Made by a program: the position numbers and the translations under genes. DNA of 64,000 nucleotides. It comes from Alligator mississippiensis (Eukaryota > Chordata > Crocodylia > Alligatoridae). Shown piece after piece: positions 1-11,466 of this stretch (positions within the stretch are counted from its first letter, which is position 1; each line of letters starts with the position of its first letter). Below the pieces are notes generated by a model, which did no database searches, was not told the origin of the DNA, and worked only from the letters and a program-made list of their open reading frames with translations. The stretch lies in contig NC_081835.1 of assembly GCF_030867095.1 (NCBI RefSeq), forward strand, positions 38,795,892 to 38,859,891. Reading direction: 5' to 3'.

Positions 1-347
1 AGTGTGAGTTTTTATGGTTTTAGAGGTGACTGCTGTCAAACAAAGGCACTATTTGAACTGCAAGATTTAGTCAAGAAATAAGACAGTAAAAAGAGAACAA
101 GAAAATTAGTAACTTTTTTTAATTAAGAAACAGTTATTTTAAATCTTACATACTGCATCTTGTTGTTTTACAGTTTTGTTCTGTTTTTCTCCTTAATCTT
201 TAAATTTTCTTTTAAAACTAATGTTGCTCTCATGGATAAAATAGTAATGGTATTAAATCAAATAATGATAACAGAATACAACTCTATAAAAAGAAGAAAA
301 TAGAAATTATCACTTTGCTAAAATTTTGTTTATATTTTGAAATATAG
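1..347 (+). other. PBRM1: PBRM1 intron, no recognisable element
   Basis: AT-rich intronic sequence upstream of the exon at 348. I see no repeat, RNA gene or coding similarity. Confidence 0.6.
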
Positions 348-418
348 GTGTTATAAGTCAAAATGTATCTTCCATGGTAGGCACTCCAGCACCAGGAGGA
401 AGCCCGTTTGGACAGCAG
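348..418 (+). CDS. PBRM1: PBRM1 exon (third from the end)
   Basis: The acceptor AG is at 346-347 and the donor GTAAGA begins at 419. The 71-nt exon opens with the last two bases of a split codon and then encodes VISQNVSSMVGTPAPGGSPF plus GQQ. It is a low-complexity Gly/Pro/Ser linker in the PBRM1 C-terminus. The first-base partner of the split codon is upstream of the window. Confidence 0.9.
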
Positions 419-3400
419 GTAAGAAATTTTGCCTTATTTATGAAACTGTAAAAGTCCTGTTTATTTATTGGTAGATGATTGTACCCCATCTGAGTTAGTA
501 TTAGATCAGTGTCTCAGTCTTGTCCTAGTGCAGGGGCGGGCAATTATATCAGCTAGAGGGCCACTTAACGAGTTTTGGCGAGCTGTTGAGGGCTGCATGG
601 GTAGCACCACTCCTTAACAGTTGCCCCTGCACCCAGTCACTATTGGGACCAAAAGTCCTGTCCCCTAATCCTTGATCTTTGCTACCAGAAGTCCCTCCCC
701 TTGCCTCTCAAAAATACTGCTTTTGGGAGGGGGTTTGCCATCTTAGAACCAGAAAAAAAAACAAATCATACACTAAAAGTCAAATACCTACTAAGACATA
801 TTTTAATTTTATTACAAAAAATATTTACCATGATTTGTGTTTGTGTACCGTATATAGAAAGGATGTAATAACTCAAAAATACAGGCTTACTCTTTTATAT
901 TGGGGGGGTGTCTGTGTGGGGTGGCATGGGGTATGTTGGGAAGTGTGTACATGTTGGTACGTGTTGTGGGGACAGGGTGTGGGTGTGTGAGGTTTGTGGG
1001 GTGTAGGGCCTCTCCGCACATTGCCCCCATGGTGTGCAGCCCCCACTGCTAGCAGCTGCAGCAGGCAGGGGCTCAGGGAGCTCATGCCAGGTGTAGGCAC
1101 TGGCACATGGTGGGGTGCAGCTCCAGCCAGTGCTATGTGCAGGGGGAGGAGTGCAGCTTGCCCAGCCGCCTCTATCATGGGGGCTCCACACTGCATGTCT
1201 GCAGCTCCCCCACTCACACAGGGGAAACCCCAGGCTGGACTCTGTGGGGAAGCAGGGGGTGGGGCTCCCTCCACTCCCAGTCCGTGGACCTGCGCAGCAG
1301 GGGGCAGGGAAGGGAGCCAGATCTAGCACGTCTGCCTCCACTGTGAGTGTGGGAACTGCAGGCATGCCAAAGGTAGGGGCGGCAGCAGGAACCAGGTGGA
1401 AACTGTGGGGGCCAGGCTGGCTTATGCTGCATTCTGTGGTCCTGGCATTGCAGCCAGGAACCAAGTGGCATGGCATGGAGCTGACCAACGCAGCTGGGCA
1501 CCTCCTGGCAGCACATTGTTCCCAGCTGCAATGCCAGAACTGCAGAATGCACCAGGAGCCAATCCAACCCCTGCAGTTCCCAGCTGGGTCCTGCTGCCAC
1601 TGCCCCTGACCCCTGGGGCCCCTGCATTCCCACCCATTGACACTTCTGCCCCACCCCCATGCTTGCCACTGCTGCCTTTTCCCTGGTGCTTTCTTTCCTT
1701 CTCCACCTGCTGCCACCACTCCCCACCGGCCCACTGCTCCCTGCCGACCTGCCGCTCCCCACCCACAGCTCCAGCACCACATGGTTCCAGCTGCAGGGCC
1801 AGGACTGTGTGGCACAGCAAGAGCCACCCTGGCCCAGCTGGCACCACATGGTTGTCATCTGGGAACCGTGTGGTTCTGTCTGGGCCTGGCTGGCTCATGC
1901 TGCGCTGGTGATCCTCCCCCACCTCCGCCTGTTCTTACCTGAGTTTCCCTCTCCAGCAGAGTGAGGTGGGGAACAGCCCCAGGGTCCCAGGCCAGAAGCC
2001 TCTGTCAAGGCAGAAGCTTCTTCCTGGGGGTGGGATGGGGAGGGCAAGGGTGGGGTGGGGCAGGGCCAGTGGGCCTTGCTGCAGCTCCGGCTGTCTCCTA
2101 CCACCAGCTCCTTCTGGGTCCTGCTGCCACTGACTCCTGTTAACAGGCAGTCAGGGGCAGATAAATATTAATTTTTAAATTTTTTAGGGGCCCCGCAAGC
2201 CAGATAGAATGGCCTGGTGGGCCAGTTGCGGCCCGCAAGCCATATTTTGCCTGTACCCTGTCCTAGTGTACATGGTCTTCCCTAATAATATCTAAAACCA
2301 AAGTTAATCTGAGAATTTATTCTTATTAAAATATCTGGCTGGAAATATACTGCTTGTTAATCCACAGTTTCTTGGCCAAATTCTAATTTGGTTAATTCAG
2401 TTATACCTAATTAAGTGTCATCTCTACCTTTAAATGACAGCATTCTTATCTTCTCTTAAGCCAATTTGAATAATTTCTGTTTACTGTTAAACTAATGATA
2501 ATGCCTTCTGGTTTTTTTGTGAGAGAAATCATTGCCCTTTTCTAAATAATCATTAAACAAGGTTATATGGCATTCTTATGCAGAGTGCTTCATCTGGGGA
2601 GAAGTAACCAGCGACATGAATGTAAGTTAGGAGGAGATGTCCTGGCCAGCACGAGCTAATAGCATACTGGGATGCATTAGCCAATGTGTCACGAGCAGGG
2701 CTAAGGAAGTGATATTTCTTCTCTACTTGGTGCTGGTGAGACCCCAGCTGGAGTACTATGTCAAGTTCTGTGAGCCGTACTTCAAAAACACATGGAGAAT
2801 CCTGTAAGGGTCCAGAGAAGGGACACAAGAATGATTACTCAGAGTTTGTCCTCCAGGCCCTTAAAGCATAGGGGTCTAAGACTGTTCAGCCTAGGGAAAA
2901 GAAGACTGAGGGGGGACTTGGTGGCTGTCTATAAGTATGTAAGGGGTGAAGATTGGGAGCTAGAAGAAAAACTGTTCACTAGGGTGCCCCAGGGGAGAAC
3001 AAGGAGCAATGGCCATAAACTGTTAGAGGATGATTTCAGTTTCGATATAAGGAAGAACTTATTTACAGTACGAGTGACCAGAATCTGGAATAGACTTCCC
3101 ACGGAAGTGGTAAAGTCCCCAGCCTTGGAAGTCTTCAAGAGGAGACTGGACAGACACCTTGCTGGGATCATTTGATCTCAGCAATATTCCTGCCCACAGC
3201 AGGGAAGTTGGACTCAATCTCAACTCAATCTTCCACCCCTTAATTTCTATGATTTCTATGATTATGGCTTTTAGCTACTCATAATCCTAGACTTTCCTGT
3301 GTATTAACAGTGATTTCTGCATCATGATGGTTTACCATGAAGTGCCCAAAACCTTCAACCAGGTTCTGGGCCCATTTTGTGGTAGATATGATGTAGCTAC

Positions 3401-5431
3401 ATTAAATGATAAGCCACAAGCTTTGAGGCAGGTGTTAAAATTTAAGAGAAGATTAAGTAAGCAAATGTGACACAAAGCAAGAGAGAATGCGGGAAGGAGA
3501 AGGGTAGTAGTAGTAAGAATGTGTGTTACATAACTATAAAAAAAATATTAATCATTGATTTTCAAAATGCAACTGTAAAACTGAAAATACTTATAAGCCC
3601 TGTGTCTGTGCCCGTTCTGAAAAAAAAACAACCCAGAAACCGAAAACCTGGCTTGTTATCATGTCATCCGAAACTCTTACCCTGTTTTAAGACATTTTGT
3701 TTTCTGTGCTTAAGTTCTGAATAATAATACATTCTAACACAGAATTAAACTATTAGCCTCTTACATGTTGGCAGGGAACACATTTGTCAGAGTATTTCCT
3801 GACACTCAAACACAATATATATGACTTAGCTGAATAGGTTAAAATAGTGATGTGCTTGAACACATGCAGCTGAACCAAAAATGCAATGCTCTTATTCCTG
3901 TTTTGTCATTTCAGATGGGAATTCTTGGGCCACCCAGCCAGCAAGCACCACCTCCGTATCCAGGTCAAAGCCCAGCAAGTCAGCCAGTTATGCAGCAGCC
4001 CACAACTCCAATGTTTGTTTCCCCTCCACCAAAGACACAGAGGCTTCTTCATTCTGAGGCCTACCTGAAATATATTGAAGGGCTTAGTGCTGAATCAAAT
4101 AGTATTAGCAAGTGGGACCAGACCCTTTCAGGTAAGGTTCTCTACACTAATTAGGATACTTACAAACCAAGTATGTGATTATTACTTTGGATCAGTTATT
4201 TAATTATTCCTTTTACAGTGGTTATCACAGGAGCAGGCAAAATCTGGCCCACAAGCCAAATCCAGCCTGCCAGGCCCTTCTCTCTGGCTTGTGGGGCCCC
4301 TAAAAAATTTAGAAAGTTATTTATTATCTGCCCCTGACTGCCTGTCAAAGATGAGAAGGCGCCAGCAGCAGTAGGACCCAGGGGGAGCTGGCGGCAGGAA
4401 CTTGGGGTGGGAGGACCCAGCAGCTACAGCAGCAAGTCCTGCCCATCCCCACTCTCACCCCCCAACTGAAAGCCTCTGCCTAGCACCCCTGGGGCTGTTC
4501 CCTGTTTCCCTCCAGGAAACTCAGCTAAGAACACAGGGTGGGAGGGAGGCAGGGAAGGACCACAGGCAGTCACCCCAGTCCTCGGGGCCGGGGCGGGCTG
4601 GCTGGCTTCTGTTGAGTCCTGTGGTTTGGAGATGCAGCCAGGAGTCGCATGGTTCTAGAGCAGCTGGCGAGGGGGTGGGGAGGAGCACCGGCAGTGGGCA
4701 GAAAAGTGGGGAAGTGATGGCAAGTGGGCATGCCAGGAGCGTAGCAACAGCTGGGTAGGATCACTCCAGTGTACTGGAGCCAGGGCCGGTAGGGGTGCAG
4801 AACAGGGCAGCAGAGTGCAGGCCTGGGCTGGCAGGGGCTCTTTGAAGCAGGGCTGGGCTGCGGCAGCAGGAAGAGCGGGGAACCAGTCTAACTCCGTAGA
4901 GCCCCTGCCAGCCTGGGCCTGCACTCCTGCCACCCCGCCTTGAGCCCCCACCAGCTCTGGCCCCAGGACACCGGCATGGGCCCTGCACTCCCACCCAGCT
5001 GTCGCTGCATTCTTGCTCACTGCCACTGCCCCCCCACCTGCTGCTGCCATTTCCCTGCTTTTCTGCCCACTGCCACTGCTCCTTCTCACTCTCCACCCCG
5101 CCTGCCCACCAGCCACTCCGGCACTAGGTGGTTCCCGGCTACATTGCCATACCACAGGACTCAGTAGGAGCTGGCTGGGTTGGCTCCATGCAGTGCAGCT
5201 GGGACATGGTGCTGGAGTGGGGGGCAGGGGGTGGGGATGGGGAAGTGAAAGGAGAAGGACAGTGGTGGCAGATCAGGTGTGTGGGGGAAGTGGTGGTAAG
5301 TGGGAACACAGGGCTCTGCCAGAGCCCCAGGACCAGGAGCTGGGGGAGGGGGTGCAATGAGGGAGGGACTGAGTGTGCATGTGTGTGCAATGAGGGAGGG
5401 ACTGAGTGTGCATGTGCACAATGAGGGAGGG

Positions 5432-5501
<70 letters not shown>

Positions 5502-8500
5502 TAGGGTGAGGCCCGCACACACACCCCACCATACACATACACCCACACCCCTCTCACACTGACATGCATCCAGACCCCCACATCCCTTCACATACCCCAG
5601 CCACCCTACCCCTCCACACATGCCACACACCCTCCCCAGCCACCCTCCCCCCAACACACTCACAGCCCCTCACAAATCCCACACCTCACATATCCACATA
5701 CACCCATGTGCAACCTCACCCCACACCCTCCCCCACACCCCACATACGTACACACCCACAGCTCCCCACAAACCTATACCCACCCACCCATACCCCACCC
5801 CAACAATATACAAGACTTAAGCTGTTGGGCAATCACCTCTATGTACACTACACAAACGCATATCAATCAAGACAAAAATGTTTTTTGAAATCAAATTAAT
5901 GGATGTTGTAGTAGATGTTTGATTTTTTTTTAAGAATATAATTTGGTATTTTTATGGTTCCAAGATGGCAAACCCCCTTGCTGAAAGGAGTACTTCTGGG
6001 AGCAAGGGGAGGGACTTCTGGTGGCAAAGGTCAGGGATTAGGGGGTGGGACTTCCGGTCCCAAGATGGCAGCCAGGGGGGTGGAGCACCTATCAAGGAGC
6101 AGCGCTACTCAGTAAATGGCCCTCCAGCCAAAATAATTGCTAACTCCTGGGTTATCACAATCTTATCTTGGTGGTGGTAATAGTAGTAGGAATCTGTCTG
6201 TCTCGCAAGACAATAGAGTGAGACCATCAGGTCAATGAATATAATCCTCACGTTTAAAAAAAAAAAAAAAAAGTGAAGCTGGTAAACAGCTACAAAAACA
6301 AATGTAGATTAGAAAATAATATTTCACACTGTAAAGAATAGAACAGGAAATATCCAACTGATATACTGGTCTGTGTTGCTTTCAGCAAGGGTAACAAAAT
6401 CAAATGGCTATAACTATAGTCAGTATGCTGAAAACATAATTTAAAATTATTAGAAACAAAAAATCACTGACTGTACACTTATACTCTCCTTGTTCTACAA
6501 AAACAAGTTGGTTATCCCTTTAAGAAGGTATTATTGACCCTTTTCTGATGGTCAGAGATATTAACTGATAGGGTATGTGGGAAAGTCAAAAAAGAAAATC
6601 CAGTATTACTGTAGATTTTGCAGTCAACAACGGCAGAAAGTAAAGTCTGATTCTGATTCTGGAGAGTAGGTTTATAGTGTTATAGTAGCAGTGCTGGTTC
6701 AGGAACCATATTATAATAATGATAACCTTGTGGCTGCCTTTAAGTTCATCACGGGGGCACAGAAGGGAATTGGTGAGTATTTATTCACCAAGGCACCCCC
6801 GGGGGTTACAAGAAACAATGGCCACAAGCTAGCAGAGAGCAGATTTAGATTGGACGTTAGGAAGAACTTCTTCACAGTTCGAGTGGCCAAGGTCTGGAAC
6901 GGGCTCCCAAGGGAGGTGGTGCTCTCTCCTACCCTGGGGGTCTTCAAGAGGAGGTTAGATGAGCATCTAGCTGGGGTCATCTAGACCCAGCACTCTTTCC
7001 TGCTTATGCAGGGGGTCGGACTCGATGATCTATTGAGGTCCCTTCCGACCCTAACATCTATGAATCTATGAATAACAACAGCGCCCGGCTGAGCTGCTGC
7101 TAACAGAACACACTGGAGGTAAGGGAGGAACTATGGGGAAGGCTGGAGGTTCCTAGGGGGCCCAGTGGGGTCCTGAGCACCGGGAAGAAGGCTAGGACCT
7201 AGTAAGAGCAAAGCCAAGCCTAGGCATGGGACTAACAGCTTGTATGCCTACAAAGGGGCCAGGCAAGCCCCTGAGTGGATCTGGCAGGGGTGAAGCCAGG
7301 GGCTCAGGTGAGCCCAGTTAAGCTAGGCCTCAGGCAGCATTGTTGGGGGTGTTAGGCCAACACAGGTTAGAGTGAGGGCTGTATGGTGGGGCCCAGGAGG
7401 GACCCCTTGGGAGTATGGGGGTCAGCAGTTGCCAAGCTGACTTTATGATCCCTCGCACTGGTCAGTGCAAGAGGGTCAGGGCCTGAAGGCCAAAGGGCAG
7501 TTAAGCCCAGTGTGAGAGGCAGGCCAGGGCCACAGTGAGCTATCGGGCACCCCGACTGACCTAGAGGCGTATAAGGGCTCAGTTGCTTCCACCGCTCCCC
7601 CACCACCAAATTTCCAGACCTGTGAGGACCCCCATGGGCTGAATGACATAGCTCTGCAGCTTGGATCTTACCAATGAACCGGGGGCTGAGTACTGCTGTA
7701 TTAATGGGGTAAAAGATCACAAAATATATTTGATTTGATTTCCTTCTTTTATATTGAAGAAATTCAGGCCCTGATGCACACTGATCATAAGTATTGTGGC
7801 TCTAAGAACTTGTTAACTAGTTAAAATTTTAATTTCATTTACTAAAATGAATTAATTGCATTACTTCTAATTAAATTTGAAGGAGAGATACTGCTGATGT
7901 GGAACTGTGTGTCTGCTAAGTAAATTAGCAGCATTTAAAGTACAGGCCCTTTTGTATATGCAATAAACATTACTGCAGGGGAGCTGGCATCTGCATCTTC
8001 CATTCAGCATCTGCAGCACCTTCCATGACACTTCCAAATTGCTTGACTTGGTTATGTAATTTTAACTATTATCTGATGAGGATTAAGAAGACTATTATAT
8101 TAAATTAATCTAGGAACCATACAACAAACATAAACTAAAATTCTTAGTAAGCAAGGAAGCTGTTTTTGCTGTCAGGCTAGAGGCACTTTTCCAGTATACT
8201 AGGTAAAAGCTCTGTTAACCAGCATTTTAATAACCTGCACTCTACTAACTGGAATTTCCAGCCAGCTGGCTGGATGTGGAAAGATGGGGGAAGAAGCCTG
8301 TGTGCAGCCAGTGCTGCCACCAGCCATTACCCTGTGCTGCTGCTGCCGCCGCAGCTCCACATGTGGCTGCCGCCACCCCCCGCTCTGAGTCCAGCCAAAA
8401 GCCACTGCTTAGGTAACTGGCACTTTTAGATTACCAGCATCCCCCAATCCCCATTCATGCTGGATAACAAAGCTTTTACTGTAGTATGAAATTGTATGCC

Positions 8501-9143
8501 TGTGTGCGTGTGTGTATGTATACAAACAAGCAGTATAAAAAACATTTGCTAAACAATGGATGCAGTCTCTAAAGAGCATTTTTCTTCCTCCTTTTTCTTC
8601 AGCTTTGGTTGTTTTATATGTTAAAATTGGTAAAGAGAGCTTGTATGAAAAAGACAACTATGTTAATAAAACTTGATCACATACAAAATATCATATTCAA
8701 TATAAAATGTACACAAGCATGCAAGTGCAACAGAAATCAAAGATATGAGGGCATACCAAAACTTATCACTGGGTTAATTCTATAAATAGTATTTTAAAAA
8801 TCTAAATAAGAATTAATCAAAATGCTCTGAAATACAGAACCTGTGAGAGAGAGGGAAGTACAGTAAAATAGTTTGTTTTTTTCCACTAATTGTAGAAAAT
8901 CATAGAAGACAGGGGACAAAACATGTTAAATACGAGCAGTAAGTTATTGAGCTGTTCCTTAATTTTTCAGCACGAAGACGAGATATGCATCTTACAAAAG
9001 AACAAGAGAGCCGTCTTCCTTCACACTGGTTGAAAAGTAAAGGGGCCCATACCACAATGGCAGATGCACTGTGGCGCCTTCGAGACTTGATGCTACGAGA
9101 CACCCTGAACATCCGTCAAGCATACAATATAGAAAATGTTTAA
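348..9143 (+). CDS. PBRM1: PBRM1 (polybromo-1 / BAF180), C-terminal coding exons
   Basis: PBRM1 is the polybromo subunit that defines the PBAF form of the SWI/SNF nucleosome remodeller; it acts in the nucleus, binding acetylated histones through bromodomains encoded upstream of this window. Only the C-terminal 152 residues are here, in three exons at 348-418, 3915-4131 and 8971-9143 (TAA stop at 9141). The segment is Pro/Gln/Gly-rich and then closes with a well conserved tail. Diagnostic stretches are RLLHSEAYLKYIEGLSAES, SKWDQTLS and ALWRLRDLMLRDTLNIRQAY, which I recognise from the vertebrate PBRM1 C-terminus beyond the HMG box. All junctions are GT-AG and phases agree (the 4131/8971 junction makes an Ala codon). 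The 5' end of the gene is outside the window. It is tail-to-tail with SMIM4, as in mammals. Confidence 0.95.
531..2260 (-). mobile_element. hAT-type DNA transposon (non-autonomous), 1.73 kb, with exact 8-bp TSD
   Basis: The element starts CAGGGGCGGGCAA and ends TTTGCCTGTACCCTG, imperfect terminal inverted repeats of hAT style. It is flanked by an identical 8-bp duplication TCCTAGTG (523-530 and 2261-2268), the hAT length. The interior is GC-rich with many spurious open frames on both strands but no transposase-like protein, so it is non-autonomous. Its sub-terminal segment (about 2140-2250) matches, in reverse orientation, the left part of the element at 4228-6149, hence the minus orientation relative to that copy. 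Confidence 0.85.
2596..3262 (+). mobile_element. CR1 LINE, 5'-truncated 3' end (older copy)
   Basis: The segment encodes the C-terminal part of CR1 ORF2 downstream of the RT catalytic core: a broken LVRPQLEYYVKF region, then [20 protein letters not shown] and TEVVKSPALEVFKRRLD. It ends in a short ATTTCTATG tandem repeat, the CR1 3' signature. It carries internal stops, so it is an inactive, fairly old copy inserted in a PBRM1 intron in the gene's sense direction. Confidence 0.88.
3263..3914 (+). other. PBRM1: PBRM1 intron, no recognisable element
   Basis: AT-rich unique-looking intronic sequence between the CR1 and the penultimate coding exon. I see nothing identifiable. The stretch 2269-2595 is the same. 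Confidence 0.5.
3915..4131 (+). CDS. PBRM1: PBRM1 penultimate coding exon
   Basis: The acceptor is TTTCAG ending at 3914 and the donor GTAAGG begins at 4132. The 217-nt exon encodes 72 residues plus one base: a proline-rich stretch (GPPSQQAPPPYPGQ), the PTTPMFVSPPPKTQRLLHSE block, and the KYIEGLSAES motif. Reading through the donor gives stop codons soon after, so the intron is real. Confidence 0.95.
5353..5435 (+). repeat. Three-copy minisatellite of about 34 bp
   Basis: The unit containing AATGAGGGAGGGACTGAGTG is repeated about three times, each followed by a TGCATGTG-type tail, and merges directly into the TG microsatellite. It lies inside the hAT element. Confidence 0.7.
5436..5497 (+). 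repeat. (TG)31 microsatellite
   Basis: An uninterrupted TG dinucleotide run of about 62 bp in a PBRM1 intron. It is likely polymorphic in length and of the type that can adopt Z-DNA. Confidence 0.95.
5510..5815 (+). repeat. CA/CCCAC-rich low-complexity tract
   Basis: About 300 bp dominated by ACACCC, CCACA and CCCCAC words on the + strand, still within the hAT element. Short open frames of Pro/His/Thr repeats here are artefacts. Confidence 0.8.
6150..6722 (+). other. PBRM1: PBRM1 intron, unique sequence with poly(A) tract
   Basis: Apart from an A-run at about 6257-6272, which may be the tail of an unrecognised retroelement, the stretch is AT-rich with no identifiable feature. Confidence 0.5.
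6723..7073 (+). mobile_element. CR1 LINE 3' end (young subfamily), 5'-truncated
   Basis: It encodes the terminal residues of CR1 ORF2 ([20 protein letters not shown] ... [17 protein letters not shown]) in one open frame to a TAG stop, followed by the 3' UTR ending CATCTATGAATCTATGAAT. By eye it is nearly identical to the 3' ends of the copies at 29886-32600 and 41830-44860, so it belongs to the same recent subfamily. Confidence 0.93.
7074..7720. repeat. GC-rich stretch, probably repeat-derived, unclassified
   Basis: About 650 bp markedly more GC-rich than its flanks, sharply bounded by the CR1 end on the left. No coding similarity or clear termini are visible. It may be an old LTR or transposon remnant, but I cannot assign it. 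Confidence 0.35.
8202..8481. mobile_element. Tigger/pogo-like (Tc1-mariner) MITE, 280 bp
   Basis: The left end GGTAAAAGCTCTGTTAACCA and the reverse complement of the right end CAGTAAAAGCTTTGTTATCC form an inverted repeat typical of Tigger elements. It is flanked by TA at 8200-8201 and 8482-8483, the expected target duplication. The interior has no open frame of note. It sits in the last PBRM1 intron. Confidence 0.75.
8484..8970 (+). other. PBRM1: PBRM1 last intron, 3' part
   Basis: AT-rich unique sequence leading to the final acceptor. The stretch 7721-8199 is similar. Nothing recognisable is present. Confidence 0.5.
8971..9143 (+). CDS. PBRM1: PBRM1 last coding exon with stop codon
   Basis: The acceptor is TTTTTCAG ending at 8970. 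The exon completes an Ala codon and encodes RRRDMHLTKEQESRLPSHWL, then KSKGAHTTMADALWRLRDLM and LRDTLNIRQAYNIENV, followed by TAA at 9141-9143. This basic, helical tail is the most conserved part of the PBRM1 C-terminus. Confidence 0.95.
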
Positions 9144-9638
9144 TCACATAAATTGCTTCTTTGATACCAACATATGAGAAGTTTTGTGGAACAAAAGCTG
9201 TTTTAGTTGCTGGGTGGGGAGAGAACAAACAATAATTTTTATTGCATTTTACTGTACATTGCAAGACCATTTTTATATAAGAACATTTTTAATAAGCATA
9301 TTTCACTTTTTGTTATATTAAGTTGACTTTATCAAATACACAAATTTTTGCATATGTTTCCTTTATTTGAAAGGCGATTTCATATTTGGTTTTGTGTAGT
9401 CAAGATTTCATCTTTCTTATACTATATTGCTGAAAACCTGATGCCATCAACTTTTTATATAAAAAAAGAAAAGCAAAACAAATAAGTATTTACAGATTAG
9501 TTCAGAAGTACAATGGAATGTGAAATTAGTCATAGTTTACATCTTAGAAGAATGTATGTACATGTGCTTGTTTGTATTAGCCACTTCCAGCAGAAGTGTC
9601 ACTTGGATGTGAACATAAGCTTTATTTAAATAAATAAA
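9144..9638 (+). promoter_or_regulatory. PBRM1: PBRM1 3' UTR with overlapping polyadenylation signals
   Basis: AT-rich, non-repetitive sequence follows the PBRM1 stop. Two overlapping AATAAA hexamers lie at 9629-9634 and 9633-9638, about 490 nt after the stop. Further AATAAA hexamers at 11136-11141 and 12057-12062 could serve a longer 3' UTR, because the sequence between stays AT-rich and largely repeat-free. Which site is used cannot be told from sequence alone. Confidence 0.5.
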
Positions 9639-11299
9639 GGAAAAGGTAAGGGGTGCACTGACACTAGGAAAAATCAGATTGTAGTTCATTACCAATAAAG
9701 CTCCACACGTAGCAATGGTGGAAGTGCTAGTGTAGACAGGATACAGGTGTGTTGACTGCTGTGTTATCCAACCCTGTCCAATTATTTGATGGTGTAGACA
9801 AGGCCATTGTGATCTCGAATCAGTTACAGAATATTTATGCATACTTAACCACAAATGAATGCATTTGAAAGGTGAAATGCTTTATCTGCCAAGACCTGTC
9901 ATCAGGGTTCTGTGACAACTCCTAAAGCAGTGTAGGGAGTTGCATTTCCTGTGCGGTTCTAGACTCTTTAATTGCAAGAGAAACGCAGAGCATTGAATTT
10001 ATTCAGATCTTGGAAGGTAAGTAAAAGAGGGGGTAAATTTTCAGCAATGTTGTTTAAAAATATATGTGATGTTAAAATTGATGTGTTCTGTTTAATGATT
10101 TGGTATTTGTAAGACTTTTTTGTGGTTTTTAAGTGACTTAGTTCACCTTCATCAAAGTACTACATTGCAGATGAAAATAATTTTGACACGCACATTTAGC
10201 TTTAAAATAAAATAATGCGGTGTGTGCAAAATCAGCACAATCTATATCAGAGTTTATAGTTGGAAAGAATAGGCTACTTGCATTACAAGCTTTTTCTTAA
10301 TTACTAGGTACACGTAGTGTCTATCCCAGTTTGAGGGTTGTGATATCTTTCTGTTCAGAATTACCAGTCAGTTTAAACCAACCTACCTACCTTTTTAACT
10401 GCAAAGCTGCTTATCAAAGTTAAATCCTTTTATGATACTTCATCTGTTTTCAAAAGAAGATTTTGGATTGTAGCAAATAATAGAAAAATATATGGGAAAC
10501 AATGTTACTTTAAAAAATTGAGTAGGGTGATCATTGAATCAAATGATCAAGCCATAAGAGCTAATTTATTGATATGTCCTCATCTAAGGAGTGAGTGAAG
10601 TACTTATTACGTATTTTAAAAACCCAGAATAGAAATGTCGTCTTTGAGTACAGTGGGCCAAACCTTAAATTTTTGCTTTCAAATTGATAACATTTTGGGA
10701 TAATATCCTTATTACAAAGATAAAGGAAAGTGCCTTATGCAAGTATAAATTGTGACTAATCTTATGCATTTAGTTAATGTTTTCTAGTAGTCGCAACTGG
10801 AAAACTAAATCTTTAAACATTACTGATGTAAAGGAACTGTAGGTAAACAGTGTGCAGAGAAACTATATTTGTAATTTTGAGCCCTACCAGTAATGCGCCC
10901 ATGGTATATTAACCCTTTCTTTAGTTTACCAGCCTTTTTAATTGCCAACTTTGTTTAATAGTGTAGAAATATTTTGCAAACATTTTGAAATCCATATATA
11001 CATAGTATAATTTTAATATACATTCACATGGTGATCAGCTTTGCAGTTAACAAACACAAAGATGGAACATGGAGCTGAAACAGATAAGCAGTAAATGATA
11101 GTTTTTGGGTGTTTAGAACCATCATGGATTGTATTAATAAAGTCAAATCTCTTTTTAAGCATTTAACAAAGTTACACCAAAGAGCCTGGAATTAACTTTA
11201 CTTAAGTTATTTTTTATTTATTTGAATTTTTCTTTTGAGGACTGGATGGTACTCCCTATTGAGCCTATAAAATTCAGGTCTTTAATTTGTCATAAAGGT
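9639..11299. other. AT-rich unique sequence, possible extended PBRM1 3' UTR
   Basis: No repeats, RNA genes or coding similarity are seen over 1.6 kb. The lack of transposon insertions compared with the surroundings suggests constraint or a transcribed 3' UTR, but this is inference. Confidence 0.4.
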
Positions 11300-11466
11300 C
11301 AGTGTTGGTCAACTTGTAGCATTGCATCTTTCTCATCCAGTGGGCTTGGGGGGCACTGCCTTCACTGCTTCTCCTGGCCCTGGAGCAAGAGATTGGAACT
11401 GTAAACATCCTGGGTCTCCTGTACGGCAGTGCAGAGCACTACCAATAGGCCACTAGGCTGGTCCTA
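11300..11466 (-). mobile_element. tRNA-derived SINE (old)
   Basis: Read on the minus strand, the segment begins GGACCAGCCTAGTGGCCTAT and shows a box A-like TGGCCTATTGG and, about 50 nt on, a box B-like CAGTTCCAATC, spaced as in a tRNA-type Pol III promoter. The 3' part has no identifiable LINE tail. The family is not named. Confidence 0.5.

Larger units (their letters stand above)
4228..6149 (+). mobile_element. hAT-type DNA transposon (non-autonomous), 1.9 kb, with exact 8-bp TSD
   Basis: It begins CAGGAGCAGGCAAAAT and ends ATTGCTAACTCCTG (inverted repeat CAGGAG--GGCAA / CAGGAG--AGCAA). It is flanked by the identical 8-bp duplication GGTTATCA (4220-4227 and 6150-6157). The interior is GC-rich, contains a small minisatellite, a TG microsatellite and a CA-rich tract, and no transposase. 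It belongs to the same family as the element at 531-2260 but is in the opposite orientation. Confidence 0.85.

Noticed and set aside
895-1827. A 310-codon minus-strand open frame and several overlapping frames
   Set aside because: They lie inside a GC-rich non-autonomous hAT element, are open on both strands, and show only low-complexity Gly/Pro/Trp/Cys-rich sequence.
5161-5581. His/Thr-repeat proteins near the TG microsatellite
   Set aside because: Translations of a dinucleotide repeat in different frames.
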